Of a stretch of 64,000 nt of DNA, positions 10,120 to 20,141 are shown in pieces. Positions within the stretch are counted from its first letter, which is position 1; every line of letters begins with the position of its first letter. The DNA comes from Photobacterium leiognathi. Lineage in GTDB: Bacteria; Pseudomonadota; Gammaproteobacteria; Enterobacterales; Vibrionaceae. A program made the position numbers and the translations under genes. Location of the stretch: contig NZ_CP131601.1 in the NCBI RefSeq assembly GCF_030685535.1, positions 62,001 to 126,000 of the forward strand. The letters run 5' to 3'. The notes beneath the pieces were generated by a model that made no database searches, was not told the DNA's origin, and was given only the letters and a program-made list of their open reading frames with translations.

Positions 10120-10160
10120 TACAAACCATGGACAATTTCTAAGTTGTGCATGGTTTGTCT
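10120..10160 (+). promoter_or_regulatory. Long hairpin in the rho leader
   Basis: ACAAACCATG (10121-10130) pairs with CATGGTTTGT (about 10149-10158) around an 18-nt loop, in the 198 bp between trxA and rho. There is no T-run after the stem. In E. coli this leader contains the autogenous attenuation region of rho. A similar role here is inference. Confidence 0.4.
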
Positions 10161-10307
10161 AACGTCTATGCTAGACGGATAGAACGTTTAGTGTTACCTT
10201 AGCGCACAGAAATTACATTTTCGTTCATTTCTTGACCAGGCCCTATTGGTCATCCTTATCTCAACTAATATAGAACCCCGATTTTGACAGACAAGAAACC
10301 CACCACT

Positions 10308-11573
10308 ATGAACCTTACAGAACTGAAGAGCCAACCGATTTCTAAGTTGGTTGCACTTGGCGAAAGTTTAGGATTAGAAAACCTTGCCCGCTTGAGAAAG
10401 CAAGACATCATCTTCTCCATCCTCAAGCAACATGCGAAAAGTGGTGAGGATATTTTTGGCGATGGTGTTCTAGAAATTTTACAAGATGGCTTCGGCTTCC
10501 TACGTAGTGCAGATAGTTCTTACCTTGCTGGCCCAGATGATATTTACGTATCTCCAAGTCAAATCCGTCGTTTTAACCTTCGTACTGGCGATACTATTGC
10601 CGGAAAGATCCGTCCACCTAAAGACGGTGAACGTTACTTCGCACTACTGAAAGTTAACGAAGTAAACTACGACAAGCCAGACAACGCCCGCAACAAGATC
10701 CTATTTGAAAACCTTACACCGCTACACGCAAACTCTCGTATGCGTATGGAGCGTGGTAACGGCTCTACAGAAGACATCACCGCACGTGTTCTTGATTTAG
10801 CATCACCAATCGGTAAAGGCCAACGTGGTCTGATCGTTGCTCCGCCAAAAGCGGGTAAAACCATGCTACTTCAAAACATTGCGCAAAGTATTGCCCACAA
10901 CCACCCTGAGTGTGAGTTGATGGTATTGCTTATCGACGAACGTCCTGAAGAAGTAACAGAGATGCAGCGCCTAGTTAAAGGTGAAGTGATTGCATCAACG
11001 TTCGATGAGCCAGCATCTCGTCACGTACAAGTGGCAGAAATGGTAATTGAAAAAGCAAAACGTCTAGTTGAGCACAAGAAAGATGTGGTTATCCTACTTG
11101 ATTCAATTACTCGTCTAGCACGTGCATACAATACCGTTATTCCTTCATCTGGTAAGGTACTAACAGGTGGTGTTGATGCTAACGCGCTACACCGTCCTAA
11201 GCGTTTCTTCGGTGCTGCACGTAACGTAGAAGAAGGCGGTAGCTTAACTATCATCGCAACAGCGCTAGTAGATACTGGCTCTAAGATGGATGAAGTTATC
11301 TACGAAGAATTTAAAGGTACAGGTAACATGGAACTTCACCTTTCTCGCAAGATCGCTGAGAAACGTGTATTCCCTGCTATTGATATCAACCGCTCTGGTA
11401 CTCGTCGTGAAGAGCTATTGGCGAAAGCTGATGAGCTACAGAAGATGTGGATCCTACGTAAGATCGTTCACCCAATGAGCGAAACTGACAGCATGGAATT
11501 CTTAATTGATAAACTATCAATGACGAAGACTAACGATGAATTCTTTGATGCGATGCGTCGTCAGAAATCATAA
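10308..11573 (+). CDS. rho: Transcription termination factor Rho
   Basis: Hexameric RNA-dependent ATPase that ends transcription at Rho sites. It has 421 residues against 419 in E. coli. [14 protein letters not shown] begins the N-terminal RNA-binding part, the cold-shock-like fold includes [14 protein letters not shown], and Walker A (APPKAGKT) is near residue 178. [13 protein letters not shown] and [11 protein letters not shown] follow. The ATG at 10308 fits the family; an in-frame TTG at 10284 is a less likely start. Confidence 0.97.
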   Translation: MNLTELKSQPISKLVALGESLGLENLARLRKQDIIFSILKQHAKSGEDIFGDGVLEILQDGFGFLRSADSSYLAGPDDIYVSPSQIRRFNLRTGDTIAGKIRPPKDGERYFALLKVNEVNYDKPDNARNKILFENLTPLHANSRMRMERGNGSTEDITARVLDLASPIGKGQRGLIVAPPKAGKTMLLQNIAQSIAHNHPECELMVLLIDERPEEVTEMQRLVKGEVIASTFDEPASRHVQVAEMVIEKAKRLVEHKKDVVILLDSITRLARAYNTVIPSSGKVLTGGVDANALHRPKRFFGAARNVEEGGSLTIIATALVDTGSKMDEVIYEEFKGTGNMELHLSRKIAEKRVFPAIDINRSGTRREELLAKADELQKMWILRKIVHPMSETDSMEFLIDKLSMTKTNDEFFDAMRRQKS

Positions 11574-11601
11574 TACGCTGTACTGAGTCACAGATTTTGA
11601 A

Positions 11602-11627
11602 AACGTCGCCTACGGGCGGCGTTTTTT
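11602..11627 (+). terminator. Intrinsic terminator after rho
   Basis: CGTCGCC and GGCGGCG pair around a short loop and are followed by TTTTTT. Confidence 0.8.
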
Positions 11628-11699
11628 ATTGACAGAAATCACCTTGTACTGCGATGGTATGGGCAAGGAAGAAGAGTTTTACTTCGTTAGGGAGGCGTT

Positions 11700-12713
11700 A
11701 TGTTACGACATTGGTGTGCACTAGGCCTGCTGATAGCCTCGGCATTACAGCCTGTTTCTGCGACAGAAATTACCGAAGCGAAAATCCAGCATATTAAGCA
11801 AATGCCACAATTTGTCGCTCATATTGAAGCGCTCAAACCTTATTACGATCACAGTGATTTTCAGTCATTGGAAATTCTGCTTGATCAACTCCCGCCATTA
11901 ACTCAAGAAGTGGCTCGTAGCCAATTGATCAAATACGCCGATGAAGTCGGTAGTTTTAACACTGCTCGTATTGCGTGGCTGAAAATTCAAGCGAAGCGAC
12001 AATCACCGTTTACCATTACCGAGCAAGGTGATGGTTATACCGTTAACCGAATGGCTTTCTTTTATAGTAATCAAGCCAACGGATTGCTGCGTGAGTGGAA
12101 AAAAGACTTAGTGAGCCAGCGTGCTGTGATTAATTTAGAGCGTGGAAAACTGACGTTATCTGAATGGCTAAAAGGCGATTTAGAACAGCAACAGAAGCGC
12201 AGCCAAGTGATAGCACGTGCGATCCCGCAATTATCACCGCCCGCAATTAATGCGCTAGTTGAGCAGTTTCATTCTGATCCTCAGCTGATTTGGCTGCCAG
12301 ATAACAGCATCTTAGCCACCTTAGCTGCACACTCTAATGATGCGAAGTTATATGATGTGTTATGGCGTCGCCGTACTGATCAATACAGCTTGGCGGAATT
12401 AACCCGTTTATCTCAAATTACTGCTTCAGATTTTGTGGTAGACCAATTAATTGCAGCAACGGCGAATCCTTCTTTAAAAGAGCCTGCATACCGCGCCTTA
12501 ACCAGTTTTAAGCCATTGTCAGATACAGCCAAAACCTTTTTACAGAATCAGTTAGGTAATGAAATAGAACGTTTGTTGATCACGCCTCACTTGCTTAAGC
12601 AAGGCCATGGTCACTGGTTGCAACAACTCTTAACCGCTAGCAGTGATCCTGATTTAGTTGCTCATATTGAAGAGCTGTTATCGATGGACTCTGTGTCTAC
12701 AATTAAACCCTAA
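11700..12713 (+). CDS. Secreted protein of unknown function
   Basis: 337 residues that I do not recognise. The first 21 form a typical Sec signal peptide with likely cleavage after PVSA. The mature protein is mostly alpha-helical and Leu/Gln-rich, with repeated helix-turn-helix spacing that could be a HEAT-like or TPR-like solenoid; this is a guess from composition. It lies between rho and ubiD, with a good GGGAGG ribosome site. No catalytic motif or lipobox was seen. It is probably periplasmic. Confidence 0.7.
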   Translation: MLRHWCALGLLIASALQPVSATEITEAKIQHIKQMPQFVAHIEALKPYYDHSDFQSLEILLDQLPPLTQEVARSQLIKYADEVGSFNTARIAWLKIQAKRQSPFTITEQGDGYTVNRMAFFYSNQANGLLREWKKDLVSQRAVINLERGKLTLSEWLKGDLEQQQKRSQVIARAIPQLSPPAINALVEQFHSDPQLIWLPDNSILATLAAHSNDAKLYDVLWRRRTDQYSLAELTRLSQITASDFVVDQLIAATANPSLKEPAYRALTSFKPLSDTAKTFLQNQLGNEIERLLITPHLLKQGHGHWLQQLLTASSDPDLVAHIEELLSMDSVSTIKP

Positions 12714-12880
12714 CCCCTTTATTTACTAGGGTTATAGCCAGCTTAATTGAAACATCTTGTGGTTAAATTAGACCGCAGAACGGGTGTTTTAGCCTCTACA
12801 ACTGGTTATACTAGCGAAAATCATTCTCATCACTACGCTGTTATTTTCAGTTATGGCGTAGCTCAATCGTGGTATCAGAT

Positions 12881-14740
12881 ATGAAATTCAAGGATCTGCG
12901 AGACTTCATTGCGTATTTAGAGCAAAACGGGCAATTGAAGCGAATTAAACAAGCAGTCGATCCCGATCAAGAAATAACGGAAATTAGCGATCGCACTTTA
13001 CGTGCTGGTGGCCCTGCGCTTTTGTTTGAAAATCCTATTGGTTACAACATGCCTGTGCTTGCCAACTTGTTTGGTACGCCACAGCGTGTAGCGATGGGAA
13101 TGGGGCGCACAGAAGTTAAAGAGTTGCGCGAAGTTGGTAAATTATTAGCGTATTTAAAAGAGCCCGAGCCACCTCGTGGTTTTCGTGAAGCGTTAGATAA
13201 GATCCCCGCATTTAAGCAAGTGCTGAACATGCCCGTGAAACGCCTACGTAACGCACCATGCCAAGAAATTGTGTGGCAAGGTGATGAGGTTGATTTAGAT
13301 AAAATCCCAGTGATGAGCTGTTGGCCTGATGATGTGGCACCATTGCTAACATGGGGCTTAACTATTACTAAAGGCCCACATAAAAAGCGCCAAAACTTAG
13401 GGATTTATCGTCAGCAAAAAATCGCAAAAAATAAAATCATTATGCGCTGGTTAGCTCACCGTGGTGGTGCGTTAGATCTACGTGAATGGATGGAAACTCA
13501 TCCCGGTGAGAAGTTCCCAATTACAGTCGCTTTTGGTGCTGATCCTGCCACGATTTTAGGTGCAGTAACGCCAATTCCAGATACCTTATCTGAGTACGCA
13601 TTTGCAGGCTTACTGCGTGGGCGTCGTACTGAAGTGGTGAAAAGTTTAACCAATGATTTAGATGTGCCAGCAAGCGCTGAAATTGTCATGGAAGGCTATA
13701 TCGACCCTGAAGAATTTGCGGATGAAGGCCCGTATGGCGATCACACGGGTTACTATAACGAGAAAGAGCGTCATCACGTCTTTACTATCACGCATATCAC
13801 CATGCGTAACGATCCGATTTATCACAGTACTTACACCGGTCGTCCGCCCGATGAGCCTGCGGTATTAGGTGTGGCACTGAACGAAGTGTTTGTGCCGATT
13901 TTGCAAAAGCAATTTCCTGAGATAGTTGATTTCTACCTGCCACCTGAAGGTTGTTCATACCGCATGGCGGTGGTGACGATGAAGAAGCAATATCCGGGTC
14001 ATGCCAAACGTGTGATGATGGGCGTATGGTCTTTCTTGCGTCAGTTCATGTACACCAAGTATGTGATTGTGTGCGATGAAAGTGTCGATGCCCGTAATTG
14101 GGACAGTGTGGTGTCTGCGATGACAACTCACATGGAGCCTGTACGTGACACATTGTTCATTGATAACACCCCAATTGACTCATTAGATTTTGCTTCGCCT
14201 GTGGTTGGGCTTGGTTCTAAAATGGGCTTAGATGCAACGGTGAAATGGGATGCTGAGCTTGCTAGTACATCATCGACTGCAGCCAAATATGATGAGCAAT
14301 TTGATGTTGAAGCGGGCATTGCTGCTTTGCGTGACGCTTATCCTGAGATCATTGATATTGACTTACCGACGGCAAGTAAGCAGCAGATGGCGATTGTAAG
14401 TATTACCAATACCGAAGCGGATCAAGCACAGCGTGTGATGCAAGGTGTTTGGGACTTCATGGCGCAGTTTAGTGATGCAAAATTTGTCATCTTGTGTGAT
14501 CAAGACGTCAACGTGCGTGATTGGAACGATGTTATTTGGGCGATCACTACACGTATGGATCCTAGCCGTGATACGGTACAGCTAGCGCCAACATTAGACC
14601 AAAGTAGTAAGCTTGGACTAGATGCTACTAATAAATGGCCTGATGCTGTGGCACGTGAATGGGGCAACCCAATAGTTAAGAATCCGCAAGTTGTCGCAAG
14701 AATAGATGCGATTTGGGACCAACTTGGGATCGAGAAGTAA
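12881..14740 (+). CDS. ubiD: 4-hydroxy-3-polyprenylbenzoate decarboxylase, long form
   Basis: Prenylated-FMN decarboxylase of ubiquinone synthesis. Residues 1-457 follow E. coli UbiD closely ([38 protein letters not shown]). The protein has 619 residues against 497 in E. coli. The extra length is a second copy of the C-terminal domain: about residues 347-457 ([11 protein letters not shown] to GLDATVKWD) recur as 489-587 (EIIDIDLP to GLDATNKWP). Shared blocks are QRVM/KRVM-GVW and [17 protein letters not shown] versus [17 protein letters not shown]. The final stretch after repeat 2 matches the E. coli C-terminus. The ATG at 12881 is preferred to an in-frame GTG at 12869. Confidence 0.93.
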   Translation: MKFKDLRDFIAYLEQNGQLKRIKQAVDPDQEITEISDRTLRAGGPALLFENPIGYNMPVLANLFGTPQRVAMGMGRTEVKELREVGKLLAYLKEPEPPRGFREALDKIPAFKQVLNMPVKRLRNAPCQEIVWQGDEVDLDKIPVMSCWPDDVAPLLTWGLTITKGPHKKRQNLGIYRQQKIAKNKIIMRWLAHRGGALDLREWMETHPGEKFPITVAFGADPATILGAVTPIPDTLSEYAFAGLLRGRRTEVVKSLTNDLDVPASAEIVMEGYIDPEEFADEGPYGDHTGYYNEKERHHVFTITHITMRNDPIYHSTYTGRPPDEPAVLGVALNEVFVPILQKQFPEIVDFYLPPEGCSYRMAVVTMKKQYPGHAKRVMMGVWSFLRQFMYTKYVIVCDESVDARNWDSVVSAMTTHMEPVRDTLFIDNTPIDSLDFASPVVGLGSKMGLDATVKWDAELASTSSTAAKYDEQFDVEAGIAALRDAYPEIIDIDLPTASKQQMAIVSITNTEADQAQRVMQGVWDFMAQFSDAKFVILCDQDVNVRDWNDVIWAITTRMDPSRDTVQLAPTLDQSSKLGLDATNKWPDAVAREWGNPIVKNPQVVARIDAIWDQLGIEK

Positions 14741-14816
14741 CGGTTTATCGCTATACTGAGCGGTAGAGTGAGTATTATTTATTGCTGCTTCAAATAGTCA
14801 GTAGTAAGAGAAAATT

Positions 14817-15080
14817 ATGTATCAAGTACGCCTGTTGCCAAACAACATCACCTTTACTGCGTCAACGCAGCAAACGGTATTACAAGCAGCGCTCGACGCA
14901 GGCATTACTTTTCCCAATCGCTGTCAGGTAGGGGCATGTGCTATGTGTATGTGCCGTAAAACATCCGGTGAAGTGAGTTATCAGTTAGAGCCAATGCTCA
15001 CTGAAAAAGAACAAGCGGAAGGATGGATTTTTACCTGCCAAGCGGTAGCGGAAAGTGACTTGGTGTTAACGTTAGACTAG
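14817..15080 (+). CDS. Small [2Fe-2S] ferredoxin next to Fre
   Basis: 87-residue plant-type ferredoxin domain. Cluster ligands are C36, C41, C44 and C74 (CQVGACAMC ... FTC). C46 is an additional cysteine. It ends 9 bp before fre on the same strand, so the two are surely co-transcribed. Together they resemble a ferredoxin-NAD(P)H reductase split into two polypeptides, the ferredoxin accepting electrons from the flavin reductase. The electron acceptor is unknown; the position after ubiD hints at ubiquinone or flavin chemistry. Confidence 0.85.
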   Translation: MYQVRLLPNNITFTASTQQTVLQAALDAGITFPNRCQVGACAMCMCRKTSGEVSYQLEPMLTEKEQAEGWIFTCQAVAESDLVLTLD

Positions 15081-15089
15081 AGGAAAACC

Positions 15090-15800
15090 ATGTCTATCCA
15101 GTGCGAAGTAAAGTCAGTACAACCCTTAGCCGCGAACACGTATCGCATTTTGTTAAAGCCTGAGCAGGCGATTGATTTCAAAGCGGGACAATACCTGCTT
15201 GCGGTAATGGGCGAGAAAGATAAACGTCCATTTTCAATTGCTAGTAGCCCATGCCGTGAAGGCGAGCTTGAGCTACATATTGGTGCGGCAGAGCAAAATG
15301 CGTATGCATTAGAAGTCGTAGAAGCGATGAAAGCGGCATTAGATTGCAATGAGCCTGTCGTGGTTGATGCAGCCCACGGTGAAGCATGGCTGCGCCATGA
15401 AAGTGAGCGTCCACTACTGATGATTGCAGGTGGTACTGGTTTTTCTTATATCCGTAGCATGCTCGATAACTGCATTAGCCGTGGTTTAACTCAGCCTATC
15501 TTCGTTTACTGGGGCGGTCGTGGTATCGATCAGCTATATGCCAATGAAGAGATGCAGGCGTTAGCGGCAAAACACGGCAACATCACCTATGTGCCAGTGG
15601 TTGAAAATGCCCCTGAAAATTGGTCAGGCAAAGTCGGTAACGTATTGGATGCGGTAGCAGAGGATTTTGTTTGCTTATCAGCGTACGACATCTATGTTTG
15701 TGGTCGTTTTGAAATGGCTGGTGCGGCGCGTGAACGTTTCTGCAATGAAAAAGGTGCGCACCGCGAACACATGTTTGCCGATGCCTTTGCTTTTATCTAA
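15090..15800 (+). CDS. fre: NAD(P)H-flavin reductase
   Basis: FNR-fold reductase that supplies reduced flavin. It has 236 residues. RPFSIAS (from residue 46) binds flavin, [12 protein letters not shown] (about 112) binds NAD(P)H, and the end FADAFAFI is typical of Fre/LuxG. It follows the ferredoxin gene after 9 bp. Its terminator, a perfect palindrome, has been split by IS copy 2. Confidence 0.93.
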   Translation: MSIQCEVKSVQPLAANTYRILLKPEQAIDFKAGQYLLAVMGEKDKRPFSIASSPCREGELELHIGAAEQNAYALEVVEAMKAALDCNEPVVVDAAHGEAWLRHESERPLLMIAGGTGFSYIRSMLDNCISRGLTQPIFVYWGGRGIDQLYANEEMQALAAKHGNITYVPVVENAPENWSGKVGNVLDAVAEDFVCLSAYDIYVCGRFEMAGAARERFCNEKGAHREHMFADAFAFI

Positions 15801-15846
15801 GTAATAAAGATTCATTAAAAAGCCAGCGTTAACGCCTGTCTCTTGA

Positions 15847-17238
15847 TCACAAGTCATTGTGTTCAAGAGACTTAGCTAGTTCATATCCTTCAAGGATGGT
15901 TTGTAACCTAAACCATCCTTGCCATAATGTCTTTACAGAAGCGCGACCCGTCCGCTTGGTATCTTTCCAACCACCTAACCGTGCAATACTTTTGTAAGCC
16001 CACGATATATTTGGTGCTTCTTTGGGCAGCTTTTTCTTCTCCAATTTTAACCACATAAGCTTCCACGCTTTACCTTTTAACACCCGTTCACAACAGCTAC
16101 TAGATAACTCTTTAGATTCGTTCATAAATCTTAACTGGAGTAAACGAGTAGCAATAAATGCCAAAATAACACTGAGCCTTTCTAAGTTATCTTTACTTTG
16201 CATTCTCAGTTGTTCAACTTGCGTGCCTTCACTTTTCCAAACCTTGTGAAAATCTTCTATCAGCCAACGACGCTCATAATAACTGACGATGTTAAGTGCT
16301 TCCTCTTTGTTCGTTACAGGCTCTGATGTCAGTAAATGCCATGCGAGCTTGTCGTCACTCTCACCTTGCTCTATACATCCAACATAGTAGAGAGAGATAT
16401 TATCGAACTCTTTTTTATTGGCGGGAGACTTAAGTGTCACGGGAGCATATTTGATGTCTAGATGAGCCGTGCGGGACTTACGACCGCCTTTTTGCGGTAT
16501 TTTTAGCTCTTTGTTTCCTGCTGATAACAACTTGGAAGCGTAGTCATAAAGACGATTATCATGCTCCTCGATACAGCGACTTTGCATTGAGCGAACGATA
16601 AATCGTTGTTGTTGCTCGTGCTTGTAAGTGAGGTACTCGAATAAATCGGCTTCTCTATCACATACAGAAATAACCTCTGACATTTTCTCGCCTAGTCGCT
16701 CTGCAACATGGCGAGATGCTTGTTCCCATTTATAACTTTCTTTTTCTTTGTATGGTCGAGTTGCGTGCTGGTGTCTTTGACCACGTTTTTCAATATCTCG
16801 GGTCCAGCGTTGTTGTTCGATTAAACCAACTACAGTGTGAGTTTCGGGAGCAAAAAGCAATGTTGAATGAACGAACATTGCTCGGTGTCGATTACCTTGA
16901 TTGGAATGCCCGAGTGTATCTTGTATGCTGTGATGTGAGTAACTTAGAGAAGTGGTATCTTCCAATGCAAGCAGTGTTTGTTGCTCTAAAGCTTCTTGTG
17001 CTGTGACATAGAATCCAGCTTCTGCAATATCTTCTGCTTTGATTTGGTCATTACGAATAAAGCGATAAGCCCCTTCCATATCGGCTGGGGAGATGATGAG
17101 TTTTGAGATAGGGATACCAGGTTGTTCAGCCAGAGAGGTAGCTAGAGCAACGAGTCTTTGAGTGCGTCTTGGGTCATTAAGATCGGCTTGACCGAATTGT
17201 TTTTGAGCCCAAAGAGTTGGTTCTATATAGGTCATCAT
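15847..17238 (-). CDS. IS4-family transposase, copy 2
   Basis: Intact DDE transposase. Compared with copies 1 and 4 it has Leu instead of Phe at residue 90 and Asn instead of Ser at 247 (numbered from the longest ORF, 17253). The start at 17238 is chosen for its AAGGA site. The catalytic residues and the YREK signature are unchanged. Confidence 0.93.
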   Translation of the reverse strand: MMTYIEPTLWAQKQFGQADLNDPRRTQRLVALATSLAEQPGIPISKLIISPADMEGAYRFIRNDQIKAEDIAEAGFYVTAQEALEQQTLLALEDTTSLSYSHHSIQDTLGHSNQGNRHRAMFVHSTLLFAPETHTVVGLIEQQRWTRDIEKRGQRHQHATRPYKEKESYKWEQASRHVAERLGEKMSEVISVCDREADLFEYLTYKHEQQQRFIVRSMQSRCIEEHDNRLYDYASKLLSAGNKELKIPQKGGRKSRTAHLDIKYAPVTLKSPANKKEFDNISLYYVGCIEQGESDDKLAWHLLTSEPVTNKEEALNIVSYYERRWLIEDFHKVWKSEGTQVEQLRMQSKDNLERLSVILAFIATRLLQLRFMNESKELSSSCCERVLKGKAWKLMWLKLEKKKLPKEAPNISWAYKSIARLGGWKDTKRTGRASVKTLWQGWFRLQTILEGYELAKSLEHNDL

Positions 17239-17291
17239 AATCATCCTTATCATTGCTTAGATGATCAGATCATGAAACATAAAATTAGTTC

Positions 17292-17322
17292 AAAAAAATC
17301 CCCAAGCATTGGCTTAGGGATT
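17292..17322 (-). terminator. Intrinsic terminator inside the IS left end (copy 2)
   Basis: Same 11-bp stem and T-run as in copy 1. Here it faces transcripts arriving from the EamA transporter gene. Confidence 0.8.
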
Positions 17323-17375
17323 TGTGTATAAGAGACAGGCGTTAACGCTGGCTTTTTTGTCTCTGAAGTAGGGGA

Positions 17376-18245
17376 TTAAGCGGTAGCTTGTGCTTTGCGT
17401 TTAACCCAAGTTTCGTTGATCCACAGTGACAACATGATAATGATACCGCCGATAATTAAGCGCGGATAATCCACATCTCGATTCCAAATCACAATATTCA
17501 CAATCAATCCGGCAGGGACTAATGCGTTATTCATGATTGCCAGTGCGCCCGCATTGACTTGGGTCGCCCCTTTATTCCAAATGAAATAACCAACCCCTGA
17601 TGCAATGACTCCAAGATAAATCAACACACCCCATTGCACGTCTGTGGTCGGCAATTTTGCGGTATTACCAAATAATAGAAACATCGGTAGTGCGACACAA
17701 ATTGCGCCGATGTAGAACCAACCGAACACCGTATGCTGCGGTAGATCTGTGCTCTCTTGTTCCATAATACGTTTATAACCAACTTGTCCGATGGCAAAAC
17801 ACAGGTTAGCGCCTTGAACGATGAAAAAGCCAATGATGAAGTCTTGGTTAATGCCTTCAAACTTAATAACGGCGGCACCCAGTACGGCAATGGCTGCGGT
17901 TAATAAATACCAAGGTGAGAACTGCTTGTGCAGCGCATCATAAATCAAGGTGACGTAAATCGGCGTGAAAATGGTAAATAGCAGCACTTCAGGTACGGTG
18001 AGATACAAGAAAGATTGGTAATAAAAGCAGTACATAATGCCAAGTTGGAACGCGCCAATGACCATGAGTTTGAGCGCTAACTTGGGAAGGATGTGTTTAA
18101 AGCGCAGAAATGGCAAAAAGACGAGGACGGCAAGGCTGACACGGGTGAGAACGGAGAACCAAGGATCAACCTGACCTGCTAGGTAGACGCCAATTAAACT
18201 AAAAGAAAACGCCCACAACAGGGTGATAGCAGATAAATATCCCAT
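17376..18245 (-). CDS. EamA/DMT-family transporter
   Basis: Inner-membrane protein of 289 residues with about ten hydrophobic helices in two EamA repeats, the layout of the drug/metabolite transporter superfamily. It resembles the carboxylate/amino acid/amine branch. The substrate cannot be told from sequence. The 3' end faces IS copy 2. No partner gene is adjacent. Confidence 0.8.
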   Translation of the reverse strand: MGYLSAITLLWAFSFSLIGVYLAGQVDPWFSVLTRVSLAVLVFLPFLRFKHILPKLALKLMVIGAFQLGIMYCFYYQSFLYLTVPEVLLFTIFTPIYVTLIYDALHKQFSPWYLLTAAIAVLGAAVIKFEGINQDFIIGFFIVQGANLCFAIGQVGYKRIMEQESTDLPQHTVFGWFYIGAICVALPMFLLFGNTAKLPTTDVQWGVLIYLGVIASGVGYFIWNKGATQVNAGALAIMNNALVPAGLIVNIVIWNRDVDYPRLIIGGIIIMLSLWINETWVKRKAQATA

Positions 18246-18381
18246 TCGTTACAACATCCGTTCAATCAATTAAGGATGCTCAGTGTAACTAAAGATAATG
18301 TTATCGCCTACGGCAGTGACAGTGGAAAGTAACAGGTATGAGCAGCAGCCAAAGGATCTGGCTGCTGGATGACAAGTCGGA

Positions 18382-18804
18382 TTATTTTAGCGGTACCATC
18401 AGTAAGTCGACAGGTGTGCGGCTTAATAGCTGACGGGTAGAAGACAGGATTTTGCTCCAGAAATCTTGGTGGTGACCACAGATCACCAAGTCGATATCCA
18501 TGTTCTTAATGGCATTGCAAATTTCTTCACTCAGATCGCCACTGCCAACCAAAGTATGGGCAACAGGATAATGAGCTTCTTGCGCTAAACGATGAAGTTG
18601 CATTTGAGCATCACTTTCAGCACGCTCGTGCATTTCTGCTAAATTAATATCAATTAATCCAGTGTAGAGATCGGCATAATCAACATCGATATGGATCAGA
18701 GATAATTTCGCATCGAGCGCTTTAGCCAGTAGTGCTGCTTTGTGAACCAAAACTTCACTATCTTCTGATAAATCAATGGCGGCAAGGATATGTTTGTAGA
18801 CCAT
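18382..18804 (-). CDS. uspA: Universal stress protein A
   Basis: Small cytosolic stress protein of 140 residues. MVYKHILAAIDLSEDSE, SLIHIDVDYADLYTGLID and VICGHHQDFWSKILSS match E. coli UspA closely. The ATG at 18804 has GGAG upstream; the longer frame from 18825 lacks one. It is divergent from ftnA, with 254 bp between. UspA of this type lacks the classic ATP-binding G-2x-G-9x-G(S/T) signature. Confidence 0.93.
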   Translation of the reverse strand: MVYKHILAAIDLSEDSEVLVHKAALLAKALDAKLSLIHIDVDYADLYTGLIDINLAEMHERAESDAQMQLHRLAQEAHYPVAHTLVGSGDLSEEICNAIKNMDIDLVICGHHQDFWSKILSSTRQLLSRTPVDLLMVPLK

Positions 18805-19058
18805 TAGCTGACACTCCATCTTCATTTGTTTGATTCATAGTAGCACTGAGAATGGAGCAAAAATATCGGTTTGGTCGCATCTTGTTGCGTATTTTGCGGT
18901 AAATTATTTTTCACAAACAACAAAGCGTTTTTGTTGTTATTTTCGTATCTTATGAAAGTTAAAGACAATTATCTCAGTATTTTTTTTACGTTAGTTGCAT
19001 TCTAAACAATGCGCAGTGACAATGTCTTGATTACACTTAAACAAACAGGAGTAGTGCA

Positions 19059-19583
19059 ATGTTAGCCAAGGCTATGGTGGATAACCTAAACGAGCAAATC
19101 AATTTAGAATTTTTCTCTTCTAACCTGTACCTGCAAATGAGCGCATGGTGTGAAGATAAAGGTTTTGAAGGTGCTGCCGAGTTTCTACGCGCTCATGCCG
19201 TTGAAGAAATGGAGCATATGCAGCGTTTGTTTACTTACGTAAGTGAAACAGGTGCAATGCCAATTTTAGGGTCAATTGCAGCGCCTAAGCATGAATTTGC
19301 TTCGCTAGGTGACGTGTTCCGTGAAACATACGAGCATGAGCAGTTGATCACCAAGAAAATTAACGAGTTAGCGCATGTTGCATTTACTACGCAAGATTAC
19401 TCAACCTTTAACTTCTTGCAGTGGTATGTGGCAGAGCAACACGAAGAAGAAAAACTGTTTAAAGGCATTTTAGACAAAATTGAATTAGTCGGTGAAGACG
19501 GTAAAGCACTATTCTTTATTGATAAAGATTTAGCAGCAATGGCAAAAGCAGAGTCTACATCTGTTATGGATTCACAAGCCTAA
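19059..19583 (+). CDS. ftnA: Ferritin
   Basis: Non-haem iron-storage ferritin of 174 residues, forming a 24-mer shell. The four-helix bundle carries the ferroxidase residues in [24 protein letters not shown] and [11 protein letters not shown]. There is a strong ribosome site (CAGGAG). It lies between uspA and uspB, a grouping that links iron storage with general stress. No clear Fur box was identified. Confidence 0.95.
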   Translation: MLAKAMVDNLNEQINLEFFSSNLYLQMSAWCEDKGFEGAAEFLRAHAVEEMEHMQRLFTYVSETGAMPILGSIAAPKHEFASLGDVFRETYEHEQLITKKINELAHVAFTTQDYSTFNFLQWYVAEQHEEEKLFKGILDKIELVGEDGKALFFIDKDLAAMAKAESTSVMDSQA

Positions 19584-19591
19584 TATTGATA

Positions 19592-19612
19592 GGGAGCCAA
19601 TTTGGCTCCCTT
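19592..19612 (+). terminator. Hairpin after ftnA
   Basis: GGGAGCCA pairs with TGGCTCCC around 3 nt, with only a weak T-tract (TTGT). It probably terminates ftnA, with some read-through to uspB 45 bp on. Confidence 0.55.
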
Positions 19613-19655
19613 GTCTCCCGGTGAGTGAATCATCAATTTTTGGGGAGAGAAAAAG

Positions 19656-19991
19656 ATGAGTAGTGATGCATTTCTTTTCGCGCTATTTTTAGTGGCGGTC
19701 GTTAATACTTCTCGTTATATCAGTACATTACGTACTTTGCTGGCGGTAATGAGAGAGTGCGATCCTTTGCTTTATCAGCAAGTTGATGGACGCGGTTTCT
19801 TTTCTTCTCAAGGTAATGTCAGCAAGCAAATCCGCTTATTTCACTATATTCGTAGTGAGCAATATAAAAAGCATCATGATCCGGTGTTCATGGCAAAGTG
19901 TATTAAAGTGCGCAAACTTTTCGTCCTTGCCAGTACCTTTGTGATTGCTTTCTTTATCTCGATTTTTGCGGTGGCTTTCCTCGGTTACTGA
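19656..19991 (+). CDS. uspB: Universal stress protein B
   Basis: 111 residues, the same length as E. coli UspB, with one membrane segment at each end. The core CDPLLYQQVDGRGFFSSQG and KQIRLFHYI is diagnostic. It is an inner-membrane protein; in E. coli it is RpoS-controlled and linked to ethanol tolerance, but its mechanism is unknown. Its position next to ftnA and uspA supports the assignment. Confidence 0.9.
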   Translation: MSSDAFLFALFLVAVVNTSRYISTLRTLLAVMRECDPLLYQQVDGRGFFSSQGNVSKQIRLFHYIRSEQYKKHHDPVFMAKCIKVRKLFVLASTFVIAFFISIFAVAFLGY

Positions 19992-20141
19992 TCTCTCTTC
20001 GACAGATACCTAAAAACCTACCTTTTAGGCTGGCTTTGCGCCGTGCCTGATGTTTAGTATGATCTCAATATAATATGATTGATAGGCTATATAGGTAGCC
20101 TATTTTTATGCATTGCGCTAACTATAGAGAAACAGAAAGGT

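Larger units (their letters stand above)
15836..17338 (-). mobile_element. IS4-family IS50-like insertion sequence, copy 2
   Basis: Full 1,503-bp element in reverse orientation. It is flanked by a 10-bp duplication GCGTTAACGC at 15826-15835 and 17339-17348. Removing the element and one repeat restores AAAAA-GCCAGCGTTAACGCTGGC-TTTTTT, a perfect bidirectional terminator between fre and the EamA gene. The duplication is centred on its dyad. It is allele class B, like copy 3. Because the element is reversed, fre transcripts enter through its right end and run antisense to the transposase, while the EamA gene reads into the left end. Confidence 0.96.

Noticed and set aside
12714..12740. Terminator after the secreted protein gene
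   Set aside because: AACCCTA and TAGGGTT can pair, but the loop is long and no T-run follows.
16716..17006. 96- and 75-residue antisense ORFs repeated in every IS copy
   Set aside because: They recur only because the transposase gene recurs; there are no start signals and the sequence is not protein-like.
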